Shown: piece after piece, positions 25,956 through 34,529 of the stretch
Layout: each line of letters opens with the position of its first letter
Numbering within the stretch: the first letter of the stretch is position 1
NCBI RefSeq assembly: GCF_040081925.1
Contig: NZ_JBEBMF010000002.1
Span: 806,001 to 870,000, forward strand
DNA: 64,000 bases
Reading direction: 5' to 3'
DNA from: Mesorhizobium_K quangtriensis
GTDB taxonomy: Bacteria; Pseudomonadota; Alphaproteobacteria; Rhizobiales; Rhizobiaceae
Notes under the pieces: model-generated
What the model saw: the letters and a program-made list of their open reading frames with translations, nothing else
Databases searched by the model: none
What the model was told of the DNA's origin: nothing
Program-made: the position numbers and the translations under genes

Positions 25956-27122
25956 TCAGGTCCCCGCCGGCTGCGGCGTTACGACAATGCCCGGTCTCAC
26001 CTTCTGTATCCCCGAGACGATGACCATCTCGCCCTGAGCCAGCCCGCCGGTGATCGCCCAGTCGGTGCCGACGCGCTGGCCGAGCGTGACGCGGCGGATC
26101 TGGGCGCGGTTCTGCTCGTCAAGGCCGAACACATAGGGGCCCTCCTGGTCCTGCAGGATGGCGGATGCCGGCACGACGGGCAGTTCGACACTCTGGCCGG
26201 CCTGCACCGTTACCTGGACGAACTGGTTCGGCACCAGCTTGAGCTGCGGGTTGGGGAACTCGGCATAGACAGCGATGGTGCCTGTGGACGGATCGATCGT
26301 GTTGTCGATGAAGGCGATACGGCCCGACTGGTCGTATTCCGTGCCGTCGGGAAGCCTCAGCTTCGGCTGGAAGGATGCTGCGTCAGCGGCAAGGCCCTTG
26401 TTGTCAGGCTGCAGCGTCTTCACCACACCGAGATATTCGCGGTCCGAGATCGAGAAGACGACCCGGATCGGATCCGTCTGTACGACGGTCGCAAGCGTTC
26501 CGCTCGAAGGAGACACAAGGTTGCCTTCGGTGATGATCGCGCGGCCGATGCGGCCGGTAATCGGCGTCTTGATATCCGTGAAGGAGAGATTGAGCTGCGC
26601 CGTCGTGAGCTGCGATTGCATGAGCAGGATCTGCGCCTTGGCCTGATCGACCTGGGCGGCGGCGCTGTCGCGGTTGGCCTGCGCCTGGTCGACAACCGAT
26701 TGCGACACCGCGGCGGTCTTGAGCAGATCCTTCTGGCGCTGCAGATTGATGTCCTGGAGCTTGAGATTGGCTTCCGCACCCGCTTCCGCCGCCTGGGCGG
26801 ACGCAAGCTGGGCCTGGGCGCCCTCGAGCGCCGCCTGATAGGTATCCTTCTCGATCACGAAGGCGGTGCTGCCTGCCTGGACGAAACCGCCTTCGGTGAA
26901 ATTCACGGAATCGAGGAAACCCTCGACGCGCGAGGTCAGCGCAACCTGCTGCGCGGCGACGACGGAGCCAACGAACTCGGTCTGGTTGGTGACCGAGGCG
27001 AGCTTCACAGCCGCCGTTTCGACGATGGGCGGCGCGGCGGGGGCCGCTTCCTGCGCCAGCGCGGCGCTGCCGGCGAGCAACAGGGCCGCTATGAGCGAAG
27101 CACCTCTTTCCAGTGTTCCCAC
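25956..27122 (-). CDS. RND efflux periplasmic adaptor subunit (AcrA/MexA family)
   Basis: An adaptor that bridges the RND transporter and the outer-membrane channel. I place the start at a GTG preceded by GAGGGAG, giving the signal sequence LERGASLIAALLLAGSAALA and a protein of about 388 residues. The frame is open to 27293, but that extension is basic and unlike a signal peptide. The mature part has the lipoyl-type half (VALTSRVEGFLDSVNFTEGG), a coiled hairpin rich in Ala/Gln (about residues 90-170) and the barrel stretch DIKTPITGRIGRAIITEG. It precedes the transporter gene by three bases and is divergent from the bp26-like gene. Confidence 0.9.
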   Translation of the reverse strand: MGTLERGASLIAALLLAGSAALAQEAAPAAPPIVETAAVKLASVTNQTEFVGSVVAAQQVALTSRVEGFLDSVNFTEGGFVQAGSTAFVIEKDTYQAALEGAQAQLASAQAAEAGAEANLKLQDINLQRQKDLLKTAAVSQSVVDQAQANRDSAAAQVDQAKAQILLMQSQLTTAQLNLSFTDIKTPITGRIGRAIITEGNLVSPSSGTLATVVQTDPIRVVFSISDREYLGVVKTLQPDNKGLAADAASFQPKLRLPDGTEYDQSGRIAFIDNTIDPSTGTIAVYAEFPNPQLKLVPNQFVQVTVQAGQSVELPVVPASAILQDQEGPYVFGLDEQNRAQIRRVTLGQRVGTDWAITGGLAQGEMVIVSGIQKVRPGIVVTPQPAGT

Positions 27123-27340
27123 GCCCAATCTCCCTCGTCTGGCTGCCGATACGTCAGCATGTTTCTTAAAGACTCTCTGCTGCTTCTGCCAGACCCGGTT
27201 GTTCGTCTTTTCAAGCGCTTTCCGCTTTTTCAATACTGCTTGCGGGGACTTTCGGACCCGCCGCAATCCATCCACAATCACTGCGTATTTCACGACGTAA
27301 CAAAGACTTCAGTTTGCAACGAAACCAGTAAGGACAGTTC

Positions 27341-28051
27341 ATGAACAGACGTATGATGGCGCTCGGGCTTGCGGCGGCAATTGCGCTTCCAGCAGCTGCT
27401 ACCGCCGCGGAGACACCCATCCAGCCGCGCATCATCGTGACTGGCGAAGGCCAGGCAAGCGTCGCGCCCGATATGGCACTGCTGTCGCTCAGCGTGATGC
27501 GCGAGGCGCCGACGGCGCGCGAGGCGCTCGACGCCAACAACGCAGCGATGACAGACGTGACAAAGGCCATCAAGGATCTCGGCGTCGCAGACCGCGACAT
27601 CCAGACCTCGGGGTTGCAGATTTTCCCGCGCTACAATTTCACCAACAATCCAGACGGCACCCAGGAAGCCCATCTCGTCGCCTATCAGGTGACGAACACA
27701 CTATCGGTCAGGGTCCGCGACATCACCAAGACCGGTGAAGTCCTCGACAAGGCCGTAACGCTCGGCGTCAACCAGGGCGGCAATATCACGTTCACCAACG
27801 ACGACTCATCGGCCACAGTCACCGAGGCGCGCAAGCGGGCGGTCGAGGATGCGACCCAGAAAGCAAATACCCTTGCAAGCGCGGCAGGCGTCAAGCTCGG
27901 CCGGGTGCTTGAGATTTCCGACCAGACCTTCGGTATCCAGCCGATGCCGATCGAGGCGAAGGCCTTTGACCGCGCGGCTGCTGGCATACCAATCCAGGCG
28001 GGGGAAAATTCTTACCGCGTCCAGGTCAACATGACCTTCGAACTGGAATGA
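27341..28051 (+). CDS. bp26: SIMPL-domain periplasmic protein (BP26/Omp28-like)
   Basis: A 236-residue exported protein of the DUF541/SIMPL family. It has a signal peptide (MNRRMMALGLAAAIALPAAA) cleaved near TAA-ET, then PRIIVTGEGQASVAPDMALL, the hallmark N-terminus of the mature domain. The C-terminal NSYRVQVNMTFEL is also typical. The Brucella homologue BP26 (Omp28) is a major periplasmic immunogen that forms ring-like oligomers; its function is not settled. It is divergent from the efflux adaptor gene and may share its promoter region. Confidence 0.9.
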   Translation: MNRRMMALGLAAAIALPAAATAAETPIQPRIIVTGEGQASVAPDMALLSLSVMREAPTAREALDANNAAMTDVTKAIKDLGVADRDIQTSGLQIFPRYNFTNNPDGTQEAHLVAYQVTNTLSVRVRDITKTGEVLDKAVTLGVNQGGNITFTNDDSSATVTEARKRAVEDATQKANTLASAAGVKLGRVLEISDQTFGIQPMPIEAKAFDRAAAGIPIQAGENSYRVQVNMTFELE

Positions 28052-28070
28052 GCGCTACTCCAGCCAACAG

Positions 28071-28096
28071 AAGCGCGCCGCTACCAAGGCGCGCTT
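28071..28096 (+). terminator. Hairpin after the bp26-like gene
   Basis: AAGCGCGCC and GGCGCGCTT form a 9-bp perfect stem with an 8-base loop, 20 bases after the stop. No T-run follows, so it is a weak or factor-assisted terminator candidate. Confidence 0.4.
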
Positions 28097-28163
28097 GACG
28101 GAAATGCGACGATAGTCGCCTATAACAAATGATAGACGATCGGTTTTCGCAGTGGAGGGTTTA

Positions 28164-28478
28164 ATGCGCCGTTGGTCACTTCTTGCTATTCCTGTCGCTC
28201 TTCTGTTGAGCGCCTGCAACACAACTCCCCCGCCTTCAGGCGGTGGTGGAGCGCGTCCGCCTTCCGGCGTTCCGCTGTTTGGACCGGGCTTCCGCAATTC
28301 CGGTGATCTTTGCCGCCGCGCCGGCGAAAGCGTCTTCACGAACCAATTCCTGAGCGACTCTGCCCAACTGGTTGCGTGCCCCCCCGGCACCGACGCGAGG
28401 CTCTTTGCCTTCGAGACCGGAGGCAAGGAAGTGGGCCGGCGTGACGGCTGGATTCTGTTCTCCGTCCCGCATCGCTAA
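28164..28478 (+). CDS. Small putative lipoprotein
   Basis: A 104-residue protein starting MRRWSLLAIPVALLLSACN, with a clear lipobox (LSAC) and a GGAGGG ribosome-binding site; an in-frame GTG at 28152 lies on that site and is less likely. The mature N-terminus is a flexible Pro/Gly/Ser-rich linker. The rest has two further cysteines (DLCRRAGES and LVACPPG) and no family I recognise. It is probably anchored to the inner face of the outer membrane. A strong hairpin follows. Confidence 0.75.
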   Translation: MRRWSLLAIPVALLLSACNTTPPPSGGGGARPPSGVPLFGPGFRNSGDLCRRAGESVFTNQFLSDSAQLVACPPGTDARLFAFETGGKEVGRRDGWILFSVPHR

Positions 28479-28501
28479 AAACTTGCGCCTAAGAAACAAA
28501 A

Positions 28502-28526
28502 AGCCCCGGAGGTTTTCTCCGGGGCT
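28502..28526. terminator. Rho-independent terminator between convergent genes
   Basis: AGCCCCGGAG and CTCCGGGGCT form a 10-bp perfect stem with a 5-base loop. On the minus strand the stem is followed by TTTTTGTTT, so it is a strong terminator for the small secreted protein gene at 28577. It may also stop the plus-strand lipoprotein transcript. Confidence 0.85.
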
Positions 28527-28576
28527 CTGATTTGGAAGCTGCTCGTCCGTGTCGGCGGACGACTGCTCCCGCTACT

Positions 28577-28981
28577 CTACCAGCGCACTATCGGGCAGTT
28601 TGGCGCACGGGCGAAGGTCATGTGGACGCGCTCGCCCCATTTGCGGCCAGCGACGGTAATGGTGCGATGGCTGACATCCACCACCCGCGCACGGCGCAGG
28701 CCGTAGCGCTCCGCCTTGTCTACAGCGCGATCGGGGGAACACCGGCGATCGTAGCGCCGATCATCACGACGGTCCCAACGGTCATCGCGGCGGTCGTCCC
28801 AGCGCGGACCATGGCGGTAGTCGGCGCGGTCGTAGCCGCCGAATTCCATGCCGATGCCAACGCCATTGCCTGCGTCATATTCCAGATACGCGCCCTGGGC
28901 TTGGGCGGCGGCGGGAACAGCGGCGAGCGCGCCGAGGCCGATAAGGGCGGACAGGGCAGCGGCCTTGAACCTGGTAAACAT
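28577..28981 (-). CDS. Small secreted protein with Arg/Asp-rich linker, unknown function
   Basis: A 134-residue exported protein with a good ribosome-binding site (AAAGGAG) and a Sec signal (MFTRFKAAALSALIGLGALA, cleaved near AQA). Residues about 50-85 are almost only Arg, Asp, Tyr and Trp (WDDRRDDRWDRRDDRRYDRR). The C-terminal half has two cysteines and a compact basic region (GLRRARVVDVSHRTITVAGR) ending in APNCPIVRW. Similar proteins are common in Hyphomicrobiales without assigned function. The terminator downstream and convergent orientation make it a single-gene unit. Confidence 0.75.
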   Translation of the reverse strand: MFTRFKAAALSALIGLGALAAVPAAAQAQGAYLEYDAGNGVGIGMEFGGYDRADYRHGPRWDDRRDDRWDRRDDRRYDRRCSPDRAVDKAERYGLRRARVVDVSHRTITVAGRKWGERVHMTFARAPNCPIVRW

Positions 28982-29125
28982 CTCGATATCTCCTTTGTCT
29001 CTCGCCGAAGCGATTGAGTGGAGATTGCGCCAGCCAAGCTGAACGGTCCGGGAACCGCGCATTCATGAGCGGTTCATGTACGAAAGCGCCTTCTTGCGCT
29101 CCAAATCTTCAGACGAAATCCGCTC

Positions 29126-29572
29126 TCACGGCTCGCCATCAAGCATATGATCGAAATAGTCCTCGACCTCGGCAATATCCTCCTCGGAGGCGGTCACGCG
29201 GCCGCGTACAGAAACGCCGGCCCGATGAACGGCCTTGCGATCGCCGGAAACGAGATGATGCCAAGGAAAGAGGTGGCGTCCTTCAGCGACGAGCCTGTAG
29301 GCGCAGGTGCTCGGCAGCCATGTGATGGTTCGCACGTTTTCCGGTGTCAGGCGCACGCAGTCGGAGACGGTCGCGAGGCGATTCTCATAGTCCTTGCAAC
29401 GGCAGCTCTCGGCGTCGAACAGGCGGCAGCCGATGCTGGTGAAGTAGATTTCGCCGGTGTCCTCGTCCTCGAGCTTGGACAGGCAACACTTGCCGCATCC
29501 GTCGCAGAGAGATTCCCACTCGGCGGGGCTCATCTCCTCGAGCGATTTTTCCTTCCAGAAAGGCTTGGCCAT
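29126..29572 (-). CDS. YcgN-family cysteine-cluster protein (UPF0260)
   Basis: A 148-residue cytoplasmic protein starting MAKPFWKEKSLEEMSPAEWE, the normal family start; the frame is open 16 codons further upstream without family match. The cysteine cluster LCDGCGKCCLSKLED, GCRLFDAESCRCKDY and SDCVRLTPEN fits the YcgN/YkgJ family of putative metal-binding (zinc or iron) proteins. TWLPSTCAYRLVAEG and HPLVSGD-like WHHLVSGDRKAVH are also family landmarks. No reaction is known. It stands alone between two short intergenic regions. Confidence 0.88.
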   Translation of the reverse strand: MAKPFWKEKSLEEMSPAEWESLCDGCGKCCLSKLEDEDTGEIYFTSIGCRLFDAESCRCKDYENRLATVSDCVRLTPENVRTITWLPSTCAYRLVAEGRHLFPWHHLVSGDRKAVHRAGVSVRGRVTASEEDIAEVEDYFDHMLDGEP

Positions 29573-29777
29573 GGCGCGGATGTGAGCCTTCGCAAGCGTC
29601 GCGTCAAGCGAGGGCAGCACTCATTGTCATCATCGTGCCATCAAGCCGCCACGTTGACGTACCCCCGGTCGAGATATGGTTCTCGGGCCGCCGGCACCGG
29701 TGGCCGACGGAACCAAAACGGCCAAATTCGGTTTTCGCTGGGCTAGGGACACCCGAAATTCCAAGGAGACATAAACG

Positions 29778-31571
29778 ATGAAACGCCAACCACGGATTCT
29801 GGCAGGCACGGCTATCGGCCTGCTGATGGCGTCCGCGCCGTTGGGCGCGTACCCATTTTCGGGCGACAGGAGCGAGCTTTCGGGCCGCACTGTCCCGTTC
29901 CAACTGTCGCAATTGCAACTGGCGCAGGCAGAATGCGAAGGCGAAAACTGCCCGCCAGAAGAACAGCAGCAGGCACCGGCGGAAGAGCCAGCGCCCGCAC
30001 CCGAACCGCAGCCCGAGACAGTGCCCGACCCTGCGCCGGAGCCCGAGGCTGTCCCACCAGAGCCCGCTCCCGCTCCCGAACCTGAGCCCCAACCGCAGGC
30101 CGCTCCGGAACCGGCACCTGAGCCTCAGCCCGAACCGCCACCGGCGGCGGAGGAACCTGCTCCACAGGTAGAGCCAGCCCCGCAACCTGTACCGGAAGCA
30201 GCGCCCGAGCCTGCGCCTGCAGAACAACAGGCCCCGGCGGAGCAGCCGCCTGCCGAACAGCAGCCAGCGGAAGAGCCTGCACAGCAGGCCCCAGGCGAGC
30301 AGACTCCTGCGGAACAGGCTCCGACCCAACAGCCGCAGGAACAGCAGCCAGCATCGCCTGATGCTTCGCAGCCTGCGCAGGAGCCAGCCGAAGCACAGCC
30401 AGCAGCACCCGGCGAGCAGCCAGCACCGTCCGTACCCGAAACCACGGCCCAGCCGACCGACCCGAACGAAGCGCCTCTGTTCGACAGTCAGAAGGAAGAG
30501 GCTCCGGCACAGCAATCCGGCGCGGAGCAAGGTCAGCAGGGCCAACAGGCTGCACAGCCTCCTGTGGTCGATCCCGGCCCGCCGCCAGAAAGCGACGCGG
30601 CGGCGACGGAGGCTGCTCAACCGCAGCGTATCGAGGCCGTGACGCAGGAGCGCGGCAAACGCCGCGAGCGCCCGCCGGAAGAGAACCTGCGCCGCGAACA
30701 ACGTCCCGAAGGCGTCGATGTCCTGCGCGAGATCGGCGACCGGCTGATCCTGCAGCTCGGTGGCCAGACCATCGTCGAGAGCAACGACCGTCCGCGCATG
30801 ACGCGCGGCGCTCGTGACGTCTACTACGAGGACCTGCCGCGCGGCCGCACCCGCGAGACGATCATCCGCGACAACGGCGTGCAGATCATCACCATCCGCG
30901 ACCGCTACGGCGACGTGATCCGCCGCTCGCGCATCACGCCCGACGGCCGCGAATACGTGCTCGTCTATGTCGACGAGGACAATTACGACCGCGTCGGCGA
31001 ATGGCGTGATCCCGGTTATGACCTGCCGCCCCTGCGGGTGAACATCCCTCGTCGGGAATACATCCTGGAGTCGGAATATGTCGACGGGCCGGACGACTAC
31101 TATGACTTCCTCGAACAGCCGCCGGTGGAACGCGTCCAGCGCCTCTATTCGGTGGACGAGGTGAAACGCTCGGCTCGTGTGCGCGACATCGCCCGGCGCA
31201 TCGACCTCGATACGCTGACCTTCGAGTTCGGCTCGGCCTCCATCCCCGAGAGCGAGATACAGCGCCTGGAAGGCGTAGCGTCGGCCATGGAACGGCTTCT
31301 GGAGCGCAATCCGGCGGAGACCTTCCTGATCGAAGGTCACACCGACGCGGTGGGATCGGACGTCGCCAACCTGGCGCTGTCAGACCGGCGCGCGGAAGCC
31401 GTCGCCGAAGCCCTGACCAACGTTTTCGGCATTCCGCCGGAAAACCTGGCGCCACAGGGCTACGGTGAGCGCTACCTGAAGGTGAAGACACAGGCACCGG
31501 AACGCGAGAACCGGCGGGTTGCGATACGCCGCATCACCCCGCTTGTGGCCCCGGTCGCCAGCGCCAACTGA
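29778..31571 (+). CDS. OmpA-family protein with long Pro/Glu/Ala/Gln-rich region
   Basis: A 597-residue exported protein. A signal-like N-terminus (GTAIGLLMASAPLGAYPF) is followed by about 240 residues (roughly 55-295) made almost only of Pro, Glu, Ala and Gln. A middle region follows, with IGDRLILQLGGQTIVESNDRP and charged repeats. The C-terminal OmpA domain (about 475-590) has EGHTDAVGSDVANLALSDRRA, the peptidoglycan-binding motif with the key Asp and Arg. The linker could span the periplasm while the C-terminus holds the wall. A strong hairpin follows. The repeated codons make a long spurious frame on the opposite strand. Confidence 0.88.
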   Translation: MKRQPRILAGTAIGLLMASAPLGAYPFSGDRSELSGRTVPFQLSQLQLAQAECEGENCPPEEQQQAPAEEPAPAPEPQPETVPDPAPEPEAVPPEPAPAPEPEPQPQAAPEPAPEPQPEPPPAAEEPAPQVEPAPQPVPEAAPEPAPAEQQAPAEQPPAEQQPAEEPAQQAPGEQTPAEQAPTQQPQEQQPASPDASQPAQEPAEAQPAAPGEQPAPSVPETTAQPTDPNEAPLFDSQKEEAPAQQSGAEQGQQGQQAAQPPVVDPGPPPESDAAATEAAQPQRIEAVTQERGKRRERPPEENLRREQRPEGVDVLREIGDRLILQLGGQTIVESNDRPRMTRGARDVYYEDLPRGRTRETIIRDNGVQIITIRDRYGDVIRRSRITPDGREYVLVYVDEDNYDRVGEWRDPGYDLPPLRVNIPRREYILESEYVDGPDDYYDFLEQPPVERVQRLYSVDEVKRSARVRDIARRIDLDTLTFEFGSASIPESEIQRLEGVASAMERLLERNPAETFLIEGHTDAVGSDVANLALSDRRAEAVAEALTNVFGIPPENLAPQGYGERYLKVKTQAPERENRRVAIRRITPLVAPVASAN

Positions 31572-31686
31572 CGTCAGGGAATCTATTCGTCGGGCTTCGA
31601 GGCTAACGCCTTGAATTGCGGCGGAAAGACACCAGATTCCGGGGCAAGGCTTCCCTGCCCTGTCCCGCGATCCCCTCCCGGGACTG

Positions 31687-31720
31687 AAACCCGGCCGGCT
31701 CCCCCCTCCCGGCCGGGTTT
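31687..31720 (+). terminator. Terminator after the OmpA-family gene
   Basis: AAACCCGGCCGG and CCGGCCGGGTTT form a 12-bp perfect stem with a 10-base pyrimidine loop, followed by TCTCTT. It lies about 115 bases after the stop and ends the plus-strand transcript. Confidence 0.75.
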
Positions 31721-31816
31721 CTCTTGCCCAAATTTCAAAGGTGGTTCTGCAACCCCCTTGCATTGCACAGTGGCGCCACCGAAATAGCAGCGAGACCCGC
31801 CGGAACCCGTCCCCGC

Positions 31817-32329
31817 ATGAAGCGCATCGAACTCGCCATCGAATCCATCATCCTCGCCTCCCGCTGGCTGCTGGTGATATTCTACCTCGGACTGGCGGTA
31901 GCGCTCGGCATCTATGCGCTGTCCTTCGCAAAGAAGCTGTTCGATTTCAGCACGGTGGTGATGACGCTGAACGACACCGACACCATCCTGCGCATGCTTG
32001 GGCTTATCGACGCCGCACTTGTCGCCAGCCTCGTGGTTATGGTGATCATCTCGGGCTACGAAAACTTCGTCAGCCGCTTCGACGGGGATCGCGACGTGCA
32101 TTGGCTGGGCACGATCGACGTCGGCTCCCTGAAGGTGAAGGTCGCATCCACCATCGTCGCCATCTCGTCGATCCATCTGCTGCAGGTCTTCCTCAACAGC
32201 GCCACCTACACGAATGCGCAGCTCATGTGGGTCACCATCATGCACATGGCCTTCGTGCTGTCGGCGCTATTGCTGGCATACATCGACCGCCTGGGCGGCA
32301 AGAAGGTGAAGGGCGAGCCGGACGTCTAG
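31817..32329 (+). CDS. YqhA/UPF0114-family membrane protein
   Basis: A 170-residue inner-membrane protein starting MKRIELAIESIILASRWLLV; the frame is open about 30 codons further upstream, without family match and across the end of the preceding terminator region. There are about four membrane segments. YLGLAVALGIYALSFAKKLFD, SGYENFVSRFD and DVGSLKVKVASTIVAISSIHLL are the conserved core of UPF0114. The family is widespread but its role is unknown. The exonuclease-CBS fusion gene starts about 70 bases later on the same strand. Confidence 0.9.
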   Translation: MKRIELAIESIILASRWLLVIFYLGLAVALGIYALSFAKKLFDFSTVVMTLNDTDTILRMLGLIDAALVASLVVMVIISGYENFVSRFDGDRDVHWLGTIDVGSLKVKVASTIVAISSIHLLQVFLNSATYTNAQLMWVTIMHMAFVLSALLLAYIDRLGGKKVKGEPDV

Positions 32330-32397
32330 GCCTTCTGGGCCGACGCCTAGACTTTTGTCGCGGTGACGAGACGCCCGACAGGTGCGAAGATGGCTCG

Positions 32398-34527
32398 ATG
32401 CAGGAGATTCCGGCAAGGCTAAGCACCGGGGCAACGCCGCTCGCCGCGCTCGATGCGGTGGCGGTGGATACCGAAACGACGGGGCTCGACGTCCAGCGCG
32501 CACGCGTCGTCCAGTTGGCCGGGGTCGGGATCAGGCTCGGCAAGCCGGCCTACGATGACGCCTATCAAGCGCTGGTCGATCCGGGCGAACCCATCCCTGC
32601 CGCTTCGACGGCTATTCACGGAATTGCGGATTACACCGTCCGCGGAGCACCCGGTTTCGCCTCGGCATTGGCCGGTTTCCAGACCTTCCGGGCCGGACGG
32701 CTGCTCGTTGGCCACTCGATCGGTTTCGATCTGGCGGTGCTCGAGCACGAGGCGCGACGGGTGGGAGCGACGTGGAGCAAGCCGCGATCGCTTTGCCTGC
32801 GTCTCCTCGGCTCGATCGCCAATCCGAACCTGCCTGAAGGGTCGCTGGACGCCTTGGCGTCGTGGCTTGGCGTTTCCATAGGCGGGCGGCACACGGCGCC
32901 TGGCGACGCAGCCGCGGCGGCGGAGATATATTCCGCCCTCCTCCCACATCTCGCCGGTAGGGGCATCACCACGCTGGCCGAGGCCGAACTGGCCTGCCTT
33001 CGGCGCACCGACCAGCTCGAATCCGGCTATCGGGCCGGCTGGACCGAACCGGTTTCCCGGCCACAGCCCTCCCAGGCCGGGGCGCTTGATCCATATGCCT
33101 ACAGCCATCGCGTCCATGAATTGATGAGCCGTTCCGTCGTTGTGGTGTCAGACCGAGCCACCGCCAGGGAGGCCATCGACCTCATGGTGGAGCGGCGCAT
33201 CTCCTCCATCTTCGTCGCTTCACACGCCGAGCCCGGCCATCCTGTCGCCGACTACGGCATCGTGACGGAGCGCGACGTCATGCGTCTGATCGCCACCCGT
33301 GGAGCCGATGGCCTTGCCGTACCTGTCCGCGACTTCGCATCGCGTCCTCTGGCCAGCATCGCAGGAGGCGCTTTCGTCTATCGCGCCATCGCCCGTATGG
33401 ATCGGCTGAAGCTCAGGCATCTCGCCGTCCGCGACGAGCATGAGCGGCTGGCAGGCGTAATCTCCGCACGCGATCTTCTTCGCCTGCGCGCCAGCGCGGC
33501 GATCAGCCTGGACGACGCCATCGGCGCGGCGCGCAACGCCGCCGAGATGGCGCAGGCGTGGGCAAGCGTGCCAGCCGTCGCGCGAACGCTGCTCGCGGAG
33601 AAGCTCGACGCGAACCTCGTGTCGGGGGTCGTCAGCGAGGAAATCCGCGTCATGACACGGCGCGCCGCCGAGATGGCTGAGGGAGCCATGCAGGAGGCGG
33701 GATCAGGGTCGCCACCTTGCCCCTATGCGCTCCTGGTCCTCGGTTCCGGCGGAAGGGGTGAAAGCCTGCTCGCTCCCGACCAGGACAATGCGATCGTCTT
33801 TGCCGAAGGGGAGCCTGACGGAGCTAACGATCGATGGTTCGCGGAACTCGGCGCGCGGATCTCAGACACGCTGGATGTCGCAGGAATCCCCTATTGCAAG
33901 GGTGGTGTCATGGCGAAAAACGCTGAGTGGCGCGGCTCAATGGCCACCTGGAAGGAGCGTATCGGACACTGGGTCAAGCGCGCCGACGGCGCCGACCTGC
34001 TGAATGTCGATATCTTCTTCGACCTACGGCCAGTGCACGGCGAACTCTCGCTGGGCACCGACCTGTTCGATCACGCATTTGCCGCGGCTGCGGAGAATCC
34101 CCCCTTCGCCAAGCTGATGGGCGAAAAGCTTTTTGGGCTGCCCAGCCCGTTTGGCATGTTAGGAGGTCTGCATACCGAACAGGGTCGCATCGACCTGAAG
34201 TTGCACGGGCTTTTTCCGATCGTAACGGCGGCCCGCACAATCGCAATCCGCCGCCACATCGTGCGCCGATCGACAAGGCAGCGGCTGGAAGGCGTTACAG
34301 AACTAGGACTGGGAAATGCGGGCGAGATCGCAGATTTAATCGATGCTCACCAGCTGTTCATGGCGCTCATGCTCAACCAGCAGGCGCACGACCTGGAGAC
34401 CGGGATCGCCGTATCGAACCGGGTCGATGTCGGCGCGCTTGACCGCAGCCGGCAGTCAGAACTCAAGTCCGCGCTCAGAACCGTGCAGGCAGTACCGGAA
34501 CTTGTGCGTTCGCTGATGTTCGGTTGA
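32398..34527 (+). CDS. DEDDh exonuclease - CBS pair - DUF294 nucleotidyltransferase-like fusion
   Basis: A 709-residue cytoplasmic protein with three parts. Residues about 15-180 are a DnaQ-like 3'-5' exonuclease with VDTETTGLD near 23, GHSIGFDLAVLEHEA and a final His-x4-Asp near 164-169. Residues about 230-365 are two CBS domains (VHELMSRSVVVVSDRATARE, YGIVTERDVMRLIATRG). Residues about 440-705 are the DUF294 pair, with nucleotidyltransferase motif GSGGRGESLLAPDQDNA. DUF294 proteins more often carry a cyclic-nucleotide-binding domain at the front; here an exonuclease takes that place. Function is unknown; the CBS pair suggests adenylate sensing. Confidence 0.88.
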   Translation: MQEIPARLSTGATPLAALDAVAVDTETTGLDVQRARVVQLAGVGIRLGKPAYDDAYQALVDPGEPIPAASTAIHGIADYTVRGAPGFASALAGFQTFRAGRLLVGHSIGFDLAVLEHEARRVGATWSKPRSLCLRLLGSIANPNLPEGSLDALASWLGVSIGGRHTAPGDAAAAAEIYSALLPHLAGRGITTLAEAELACLRRTDQLESGYRAGWTEPVSRPQPSQAGALDPYAYSHRVHELMSRSVVVVSDRATAREAIDLMVERRISSIFVASHAEPGHPVADYGIVTERDVMRLIATRGADGLAVPVRDFASRPLASIAGGAFVYRAIARMDRLKLRHLAVRDEHERLAGVISARDLLRLRASAAISLDDAIGAARNAAEMAQAWASVPAVARTLLAEKLDANLVSGVVSEEIRVMTRRAAEMAEGAMQEAGSGSPPCPYALLVLGSGGRGESLLAPDQDNAIVFAEGEPDGANDRWFAELGARISDTLDVAGIPYCKGGVMAKNAEWRGSMATWKERIGHWVKRADGADLLNVDIFFDLRPVHGELSLGTDLFDHAFAAAAENPPFAKLMGEKLFGLPSPFGMLGGLHTEQGRIDLKLHGLFPIVTAARTIAIRRHIVRRSTRQRLEGVTELGLGNAGEIADLIDAHQLFMALMLNQQAHDLETGIAVSNRVDVGALDRSRQSELKSALRTVQAVPELVRSLMFG

Positions 34528-34529
34528 TC

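Noticed and set aside
25317..27344. A 675-codon plus-strand frame opposite the efflux adaptor and transporter
   Set aside because: The minus-strand frames are clear RND family members with catalytic residues. The plus-strand frame is an antisense artefact of high GC.
29604..31340. A 578-codon open frame on the minus strand opposite the OmpA-family gene
   Set aside because: Its composition (Arg/Leu/Cys/Trp repeats) is the complement of the Pro/Glu/Ala/Gln codons of the real gene. It has no family match.
31741..32397. Long N-terminal extension of the exonuclease-CBS-DUF294 gene
   Set aside because: The open frame overlaps the UPF0114 gene in another frame. The exonuclease domain starts at the chosen ATG.
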